Shown here: positions 56,005 through 64,000 of the stretch, piece by piece
How the letters are laid out: the number at the start of each line of letters is the position of its first letter
Numbering within the stretch: position 1 is the stretch's first letter
Assembly (NCBI GenBank): GCA_022496185.1
Contig: WTXG01000026.1
Span: 124,001 to 188,000, forward strand
DNA: 64,000 nucleotides
Direction of reading: 5' to 3'
Source of the DNA: Multifurca ochricompacta
Taxonomy: Eukaryota; Basidiomycota; Agaricomycetes; Russulales; Russulaceae
Position numbers and translations under genes: made by a program
Notes under the pieces: generated by a model
Database searches by the model: none
The model's input: only the letters and a program-made list of their open reading frames with translations
What the model was told of the DNA's origin: nothing

Positions 56005-56992
56005 ATGTCTGACACTGAGGCTTCCCTCGTCATCCCCCACTCCCCCCGCCGTATCAAGCTCGGCAACCCTGGCCCTCTGTAAGCTTTCTGCACCCTGTTT
56101 TTTTTTCTTTCTTCCCCTTCCCCCAAAAGTCCTGAACCCTGAGATCTAACCGTGCTTCAATCATAAAAGTGGTCTCTTCTCCTTCGCGTCTACCACGTTC
56201 ATATTGTCACTTTATAACGTCAATGCTCGTGGTATCAACACACCAAACGTCGTCGTCGGTATGGCCATCTTCTGTGGTGGTCTCGCCCAGCTTCTCGCTG
56301 GTATGTGGGAATTTGCCACTGGAAACACCTTTGGCGCCACCGGTGAGTGACTTTTTTATATTCGGTTTTCGGTCTTTCTTCGCATACCATGCTCACGTGA
56401 TGGTTTTTTTTTTCTTTCTTTCTCTTTCTTTAATAGCGTTCTCGTCTTACGGTGCCTTCTGGCTCTCCTTTGCCACTCTCTTGATTCCGGGTTCTGGTAT
56501 TGCTGCCGCTTATGCCGCTTCTCCTAACCCTAGCAAGGAGGGTGATGCTATCGCCATCTTCCTAACTGCCTGGATGATCGTCACTTTCCTCTTCTTGTGC
56601 GTGTCACCTGTCCCAGGCTGTTATGTTTTTTTTTTTTTAATTGTTATACTCCCCCATCCTCTTTCTTTCTGTTTTTAGCATCGCCACTCTGCGCAAGTCT
56701 ATCGGTCTATCTGTACTTTTCTTCTGCCTTACAGTCACATTCATGCTTCTTGCTGTTGGTGAGTACAAGCAAAAAAAAATTATTTTAAAAAGTGTTTAAT
56801 CTAATCCTTAAATAATTTAAAAAAAAAACCACCTTAGGTGACTTCCAGAAGAGTACCAGCATTCACAAGAGCGGTGGCGCATTCGGTATCGTAACCGCAT
56901 TCGTGGCTTACTACTGCGGTCTTGCAGAACTATTGACAGAGGATGATATTTTCACTATTCCACTTGGAAAATATAATTCCAGGATGGCTTAA
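56005..56992 (+). CDS. GPR1/FUN34/YaaH acetate-type transporter 2
   Basis: Exons 56005-56078, 56170-56342, 56437-56596, 56679-56758 and 56838-56992 sum to 642 nt, 213 residues. NPGPLGLFSFASTTF starts helix 1; later VVVGMAIFCGGLAQLLAGMW, SYGAFWLSFATLLIPGSG and YYCGLAEL; the end reads FTIPLGKYNSRMA. Six predicted membrane spans. Exons 2 and 4 have the same lengths as in transporter 1 (173 and 80 nt), so the pair arose by duplication and inversion. Introns contain long T runs. Probable plasma-membrane acetate uptake or efflux; ammonium export is the alternative within the family. Confidence 0.93.
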
Positions 56993-57640
56993 ACATATAG
57001 TAAAGTGAAGAAAAAAGGGATAAGAGAAAATAAATAAATGAAAGAGTTCATCGTTTTTTTTTTTTCTTTGTAAAAAAAAAAATAACGTTAACAATACTCT
57101 GTCTTATTTTTTTCTCTCCCCTCTCTTTTTTTTATTTTCTATTTTCTATTACTGGTAGTTTGGTTGAAATGTGGAATACCCTCCCTTCCCTCGTCCCGTC
57201 CTGTGTGATCATGTGTTGCATTTTTATTTTCCCTTGTGTGCTGTTCCTCTCTTGGTTCCCACCCCCGAATTGCCTTTTTTGAAACGGGTAAGAGCCAACT
57301 CATTCGGTTTTTTAATTAAAAAAAAAAAAGAACAATAAAAACAAAAAGGGCAAGGTCCATAATTCCCTGTAGCTTCCTTATCATTTATTATCATCATCAA
57401 GGCCACTGAATTGAACTTTTGACACATCAACGTGTGTTTTAAATATAATAGAATGTGATACTATTCATAATTGGCAGGACACGTTATGTATGGTCCTCTA
57501 CTTGTTATAGGTATATAACTTTTTATGTTTGTTTGTTAAAAAACAACCTATACAAAGCTTTCTTCTTTTGGAAATAAAAACTACCCAAACTAACTCGTGT
57601 CCATGTTAATAAAAAAAAACAAAAAATTCCTCTCTCTCTC
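56993..57640. other. Intergenic: transporter 2 and F-box 4 3' flanks
   Basis: About 650 bp, AT-rich with poly-A and poly-T runs. No gene supported. Confidence 0.45.
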
Positions 57641-59598
57641 TCAAAAGGTATACCAATACGCATGTGAAATTCTGCTCAATGATGAATCGAGCTATAAACC
57701 AAGATGATCATCCATCCATCCATCCATTACAAAGAGCGTGTGAGGGGGGACGAACCTTATAGCACAACAACGCATCTTCACACAAGGCACTGAGAAGATT
57801 CTCCTTGCCTGCTAACTCTTCAGGAAGCTTGACAGCATGTCGCGTACCCCTTGCATCATCATCATCACCATATCCTCGTCTTGTTCTCCGCGGGGAGTAT
57901 GAATCGACATGTAGTACGCCTCGGTCCCAATCAGGTGGATGCGAAACGACCCTCCTACCATAAGCAACCATATACGCTGGCACGATATATGGTAATCTCC
58001 TCGATGACGTGACGCGTACCAAATCGCGCCACGCAGACCAAGGTAAAGTAGCACCACCACTGCCCCTCAGCGCAGCAGAACGCTCAAGTAAAACCCGTGT
58101 GGGGACATGCAACTCGAATTGTTCTTCTCCGCGTTCGACCGGACTCGTGACGATACGCAACACGACTAGTCGCTCGCGCGGGTCGGCTTGAAATGGTGGT
58201 GGTGTACCGCTACCGGCCGAACCAACCCCCCATGCTTGTTCCCGTGTTGGTAGTGCGTTACGGCGGAATTGGATGTATCGTGAGGTTGTTGCGCGGTCGA
58301 TGGGGGGGAGCTCCAGCTGGAAGCATATAGGTTCTGATTCCACCTTCTCCCCATGATCCCCGATGCCATGACGGCGCAGGTCGTACACGTATACGCTGTC
58401 CTCTTTTGAAACGGCGTACGCTATGTGATGTTCATCGATAAATTCGAACGAGGAGAATCTAACCTCCGAGACTTTCTTCAAAAAAAAAAAAAGGGGCGAG
58501 TATGAGATGATAAGCTTTTTTTTTTTAAGCTTAACTGGACCTTACCAGATCTGAAACCAAATCCCCCGTCTTCCAGTTCCAGACGGAGATGAAATATGTA
58601 CGCGTGACAGCAGCGACATAATCCCCACAGACGGAGAGGTTAGACACGTCGAAGCGCCGACTTGCTGACCACATTTTGAAGAAGCCTTCGTGTTCAACCA
58701 ATGGATGAGCCGCGCCGCTTGACAGCATGCACGCATGGAAAGTGCCATCCCTAATGAAGCGTGCGAAATAGTTATTAATAATTAAACCCCCACTCAAACG
58801 AGAGAAGACAAAAAAGAAAAAGTGCATACAACACGTAAATGAGCAAATCCTGCGCCACATCGATGCACAACTCGTTCACATTCGCGGGGAGAGAGAGGGT
58901 CCAATGGGCACACTCAATCTGGCGCAACGCAGATGGGACGCGGTAGACAAGCAAGTCCAAAGTAGGTTCCCCAGTACCACCATTGTCGTTGTTGTTGTGC
59001 CTTTTGGAGAAGACGACGACATTAGCGGAGACGGCCACAGGCGCGCTCCATCCAATGAGCATCGACGCCTTCACGGGCTGGGCTGAGCTGAGGTTTTGCC
59101 AAGCGGAGGCGTAGGCGCTTAACAATTCCATTTTCTCGGCCGTGCTTATCGCCGTCTTCCCACCACTACTTGAACCACCACCGTTTCCAGTGCCATCATC
59201 TTCGTTTTGCGGTTTGGGACCGTCACACAAGCCATTTTCAGCTAGGGCAAGTTTGTAGCGTAGGCTTGTTGAATTGACTATGAAGTTCCTTAGAGCACGG
59301 CAGGTCTAACAAAAAAAAAAAAGAGAAAAAGAGAGAAAAATTTGTCAATCTATACACGCTCATGATCATAATGGCACGACCCCGGAGGGGGTTAAGGGGG
59401 AACTGATCTACGTACCAGTTGACAGGCAAGCACTGTCTCAGAATCACAACATTCAAGGACCTTGACGATAATCTCCTCTGGGAGGATCGCAAAATAGGAA
59501 TTGTTGTTGGGGGGTACTTCAACTGGTTCATAGAGAATGGCCACAGGTTCATTACAAATGTAGGTGGTACCACAGAGAGGGTGTAGCGTGGTGGTCAT
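57641..59598 (-). CDS. F-box protein 4 of local family
   Basis: Exons (minus): 59598-59416, 59305-58833, 58750-58546, 58475-57756, 57691-57641, sum 1632 nt, 543 residues, frame intact. F-box at about residues 36-70 (FAILPEEIIVKVLECCDSETVLACQL then TCRALRNF). SVWNWKTGDLV closes exon 3 as in F-box 2. The C-terminal part has DSYSPRRTRRGY, LPEELAGKENLL and LCEDALLCYK, then a 17-codon last exon ending SRISHAYWYTF. It lies 15 kb from the other three members, beyond unrelated genes. Probable SCF adaptor; target unknown. Confidence 0.86.
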
Positions 59599-60764
59599 AG
59601 TCGCCTTAATTAATGGGCGTGGGTGATGTGAGTGAGGTGGGGGTGGGTATTGGTGGTGGTGGCATATAAGTCAGATGGTTATAAACGAAATGAGACGGTC
59701 AATACTAATATTGTTAATCAATTGACATTCTGGTCACGTAGGGAAGGGGTTGGGTTTCCCCTTCTCATACATACCCGAGGCTAAGGCCCAAGGGCCCAAG
59801 GGTTCACTCACTCGAACGCTCGTTCTGGATGGTTCTCTTTCTAGTAATCGATTTTGATTACTCGTTCTGGTCAATTTCGGTATTTGCCGTCTATCATCTA
59901 CACCTCCACGTGATTTAATTTGTCACGTGTGTCCCCCTGGTGACATTACGGCGGCAGCGACGGAGCTGAGTAGTGGGTCCTGTCCCATGATCTGGATAGT
60001 GCAGCTTTATCTCTCTCGCGCTCGGCAAATGAAAAAACAACTCGTGTTGACTCGACTTTCGGGGAATTTTGGACCGTGATGTAAGTCATTATGCCGACCC
60101 GAAAAAAAAAGAATAAAGGGATCAAATAAAGGATGAAGGATGAACCTATAAACCTTCTCCATTTCGCAAAGCAGTAAAAAAAGTTAGACGAGCAGATTGC
60201 ACGATAGGAAGGAAAGGAACCCGGTGCACCGGTTCAAAGGAACACATAAATTTTAGAACAATGCAGGGCGAGACTAGTCGGGAGAAGTTCCGAGCAGAGC
60301 ATCCAACGAACATAACACAGGAACATTTAGCCATCACTACCAATTAAATCGAGCCTCGAGCCTCTCGAACGCCCCTCTCTTAGCTCACCAGCCATCGGGT
60401 ATTCCCCAGGACCTTGCGTGAAAGAAAATAAAAAGTACGCGCGCGTACGAACGGAACAGCGTACATGAACTCCTCTCCTTTGGAAGATGAGATGAGAGTT
60501 GAAATGATGAAATAGAAATAACTTGAAACTCAGCAGTCAGAGGGGGAGTATCGAGTGTCAAAGTCGGTCTCAGTTGTCGAATTGACGTCGTTCCTACGAG
60601 TTGGCGCGTCCCAGTTGGGATAAATGTCCTTGATTGACTGCCTAAAAAGTCTGGGCTGGCCCAATTCGGGTGAGAGAGGTTAGAGGTTGGGTTGTAAGTG
60701 TGGGGGGGGTGATGATTGTATGCGTTTTAAACCACGCTCTTTACTCTACTATAACGGTCATTTG
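59599..60764. promoter_or_regulatory. Divergent region between F-box 4 and the acetyltransferase
   Basis: About 1.2 kb between outward-facing genes, no supported coding frame or repeat. Confidence 0.4.
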
Positions 60765-61877
60765 ATGAAAATCAACGCGCACACCGCAATTGTGGGTGAT
60801 ACCGTCGTCCTCGTCCCTTACCGGTACATATCATATCATATCATATCCACGTTTTTCCGAAAGTGCATATAAAAAAAATAACTGGTCAAACCCAGGACAG
60901 AACATGTCGAGGTTCGCCACATTACCCCTTGGCCCTTCAGCGCATACATCTTATTCTACCACCACCCTCCTTCCGGTTCCGCTATTTGTGACGACGACAT
61001 GACAGACCTATCACACGTGGATGCAGAATCCCCAATTACGCGATCTCACTGCGAGCGAGGAGCTCACCCTAGAGGAAGAGCATGCGATGCAACGTGAGCT
61101 AAACAAACCTTTTTCTATCCACCCCGGTGTGACATACAACCTGGTGGCTACCCAAAAATATATGATCGACGTTGCAAGATGAATAGAAAGTTGGCAAGAA
61201 GACGAAGATAGTAAGCGTATATATATTCATATATATTCACACCCACACACACACGCGTCATTGCAGAACTTACATTCATCGTTCTCGCTCGACGGCCACT
61301 GCGACCACCGTCACCGGACTCTGATGAACAGCCAAGTAATAACGGTACCGCTACGACAACGACGACAACGACCGAAGAAGAAGACTTGAAACTTACGATA
61401 AATGATGATGAGGATATAAAATCCCTCCCCATGATCGGCGACGTCAACCTCTTCTTTAAAAATCAGCGCGGGGACCCCGAGTTTGAAGTCGAGTGCGAGG
61501 TGATGATAGCCGGTTCGTGCTTGCCTTTCCTCTTTTGTTAATTAATTAATTATGCAACATACCCTGTTTATCCTCCCCTGTCTCTTTCCATACCATACCC
61601 AGAACCCACCTACCGCGGACAAGGCCGTGCCTATGCTGCCCTTGCACTTCTCCTCTCCTATGCGTACGAGAAACTAGGCGTCCAGAAAGAGTCCTTCGTC
61701 GCGCGCATTGGCGCGACCAACGCGTGGAGCATCGCGTTGTTCACCAAGCTTGGATTCACCATCTTCCGAACCGTCGCTGTGTTTAACGAAGTCGAGATGC
61801 GTATCGTCAATTCAGATATGGCTGGTGGTGGCGTTAAATGGCCTGCTGGGCGGGAGCGTGAATATCATCACCACTGA
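60765..61877 (+). CDS. NAT9-like GNAT acetyltransferase
   Basis: Exons 60765-60823, 60896-60911 (16 nt), 61006-61093, 61187-61210 (24 nt), 61267-61512 and 61603-61877 sum to 708 nt, 235 residues. It opens MKINAHTAIVGDTVVLVPYR, then TEHVETYHTWMQNPQLRDLTASEELTLEEE (cut by introns), SWQEDED and MIGDVNLFF, and the acetyl-CoA loop YRGQGRAYAALALLLSYAY. These match the N-acetyltransferase 9 family in order and spacing. A Thr-rich insert (about residues 85-105) is lineage-specific. Substrates of NAT9 are poorly known; tubulin-linked roles are reported in animals. Cytosolic by default. Confidence 0.87.
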
Positions 61878-62095
61878 CGATGACGAGCGAGTGTGGAAAA
61901 AAAAAGAAAAAAAGCCTTTTATTTTCTCTTTCTTTCTTAAACTACTACTAAAAGTTCTATGTTCTATGTCGTATCAATTAAAAAAAAAAAGATTTCCCGC
62001 AAAGCGGAGGGAGTTCGTCGTAGCAAGAAAGCAAAAATGGTGGTACATTTGGATTTGAAATGGTGATCAACCCCACACCCCACCCCAGGGATTCA

Positions 62096-63599
62096 CTACT
62101 TGCTCTGTGTCGGGTTCAAAACGGCATCAACAGACTCGCTCAGAGATGCCCTGATGTCCACCGGTTTGGGGTTCCAACCAATGCTCTTACCCCGCGTGGG
62201 TTCGAGCCGCTGCGTCTGACCCCATAAGCGCAATAGCCTTCCAGAGCAGTCAAAGTACATGGATGAATCAGCGTCACAAACTAAGGGGGAGAGAGAGGAG
62301 GTTAACTCACGGGTCGGATACATCCTGATAGCGGATAGACGCCGCCGTGCCATCCTCCAATACTTTGCGCGAGGCGAGTTCTTCACCGACCGCGGTCATG
62401 ATCTCTTTGAATGATACAGGGTTGATGGCACCAATGTAGTAACGTTCGTACGGACTTGAATCTTTATCCGCGCCGCTCACCACGCGATCAAAGACGAGTA
62501 GGAAGAGATCGATGAGGTCATTCACGTCCGCCTATGAAAGGGGGGGGAGGGAAGTGGCGCGCGGCGCAAAATGGTCAGATCAGAAAGAAAGAAAGAAAGA
62601 ATGCAATGCAAATGAGTTTGGGAGATTTTTGGAGAACGGGGATTAACCGGGGAGGGAGAGAGGGGGGGGAGAGGGAGAGGGGGGAATTACGTACCAGATA
62701 GAGCGTATTGGTCCCTTCACCAAAATAGCAAGATCGCTTTCGTTCCGTCGCGAGTTGGATTAGGAACTTGAAAAACATGGATCCCGCTTGGGCGGGCCCA
62801 CGGGGAACGCCAACTACGCCGCCGGGACAGATGATGTGAGATTCAACGTAACCGGTCTCACTGGCTTGCATGATCCTTTGTGACAAAAAAAAACAACGTT
62901 TTAGCCGGGAAAGAAAGAAAATAATAATAATAATAATATCGGGTTCAATACGTACGGGACATCGACATCACCATGAAGCAGGTTAGGAGTGAGAGCGCGA
63001 ATGTCCGCTGGATTTCCATCCTATATATATATATATATTATTTTGTGTGCGGAGTGGTGGGGGGCGAAGAGGAAAAACGTACGTTCCAGATCCTACCCTG
63101 AGGGTCATATGCCCCTTCGCTTTCTGGGTCCAAAAAGATAGCAGCGCCGCTCGTATGCACGAACGCCCCTCGAGGTTTCCCATCCACTTCAACGCGTTTT
63201 CTCTGACCGGTCAAGATGGCCGTGGCCAACTGGAGGTTATCCGAATTGGCCGTGTTGATAACTACATCTGCCTCACGCGCTTGTTGTTCTATGAACTCGA
63301 ATTCTGATCAAATGATCCCTCTATCGCCCGCACGTTTGGACCAAACGAAGTCACCAGAGCGATTGACTCGGGTCGACGGACGAGCGCGATGAAGGTTGTC
63401 GTCGGATGGGCTTTTGAGAGTTCTGCGAGGACGGGGCCTATATAGGACGTTCGTCATTGATGATAGTGGTAAGGGTAGTGGATGTGCGATCGAGAGACAT
63501 AGGTTGAAATCAAAATCGCGAGGAGGGTTGATCGCTGCTAAAAAATCTCTCACCGCCGATATAACCCGTCGCACCGAGAAAGAAAACGGTGGTGGCCAT
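62096..63599 (-). CDS. NAD(P)-dependent epimerase/dehydratase-like protein (one frame break)
   Basis: Exons (minus): 63599-63554, 63437-63083, 63020-62956, 62875-62695, 62531-62311, 62237-62096; about 336 residues if one missing base in exon 2 is allowed. The N-terminus TTVFFLGATGYIGGPVLAEL is a Rossmann NAD(P)-binding start. VINTANSDN, HTSGAAIFLD, HIICPGGVVGVPRG and SIGWNPKPVDI fit the atypical short-chain epimerase/NmrA-like class of fungi. Near 63305 the frame shifts between EGSFDQ and EFIEQQAREAD; an extra A in CAGAATTC would repair it. Substrate unknown. The last-exon splice at GGAAG was chosen because it alone keeps the frame. Confidence 0.82.
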
Positions 63600-64000
63600 T
63601 ATTTTGAATTTTTTGTGGTACAGTTAGTTCACAAAAAAAAACTGTGTTTTGAGAGGAGGAGTATAAAGTATATGAGATATGAACAGTCCCGGTCACCCCT
63701 ATCCATCCATGATATATGTATGTATACGTTGCTGCGCGGCGGGTGATCTTCAGCTCTACGCATCCGATGTATAATATGAAAGGCTGAGTCATGTACCACC
63801 TCGGTGATCTCGTCTGCCTGCCCATTTATTAGGAAGATGAATGGACGGAGCGCGGAGGAAGAAATAAAGGCCGCCATCGCGTCACCGGAGCGAACACATG
63901 TACGACGACACGCGGTTCTTTCCTGCGTGCGTGGGTAAAGCAGTGTATTCTTCTTGCTGGTGGGCGATAAGTCTCACGATGAAAGCCGCGTGGAGTAATA
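63600..64000. other. Right edge: upstream region of the epimerase-like gene
   Basis: No gene can be supported with confidence. A short minus-strand frame from 63877 has no recognisable features. Confidence 0.3.

Noticed and set aside
63629..63877. Minus-strand frame MAAFISSSALRPFIFLINGQ at the right edge
   Set aside because: No domain or splice continuation could be shown, and it is probably 5' flank of the epimerase-like gene.

Overview
This is a nuclear chromosome segment from a filamentous basidiomycete fungus, most likely an Agaricomycete. The evidence is many short GT-AG introns (about 50-90 nt), pyrimidine-rich promoters, a chromodomain Ty3/gypsy element, GPR1/FUN34-type transporters, a fungal CaMK, an F-box family with a typical basidiomycete layout, and an 8-Cys metallothionein. 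A Rhizoctonia/Ceratobasidium-like source is a guess only.

Bases 1-20,000 are a nested transposon graveyard. A minus-strand gypsy chromovirus (copy A) runs off the left edge. A second, complete copy (copy B, plus strand, 7509-17175, target duplication TGATC) lies beside it. Both sit in an older LTR of another family, which already held an inverted 907-bp solo LTR (17183-18089, duplication ATCAG). Copy A's pol carries a solo LTR that itself contains a solo LTR. Copy B's integrase carries a solo LTR, and its 5' LTR carries a palindromic Tc1-like element. A decayed copia element (18537-20002) closes the block. The gypsy copies show a Tf1-type self-priming signal, a gag/pol -1 slip site, a chromodomain, and an extra third ORF with zinc knuckles. 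Ten nonsense codons across the three elements are all TGA, consistent with C-to-T decay of CGA.

Bases 21,300-64,000 are gene-dense: an intron-bearing tRNA-Gly(GCC); an MRH4-like DEAD-box helicase; three tandem aldehyde dehydrogenases; F-box genes 1-3; a CMK-type kinase; a tiny three-exon metallothionein; two convergent peroxisomal dienoyl-CoA isomerases ending in AKL; two divergent GPR1/FUN34/YaaH acetate-type transporters; F-box gene 4; a NAT9-like acetyltransferase; and an NAD(P)-binding epimerase-like gene.

Tandem and paired duplication is the main theme of the right half, and several families (ALDH, acetate transport, dienoyl-CoA isomerase) fit two-carbon and fatty-acid metabolism. Five genes need one missing base to keep frame. 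At least four of these sites fall where a short homopolymer could have lost a base, so consensus indel errors are a serious alternative to pseudogenisation.
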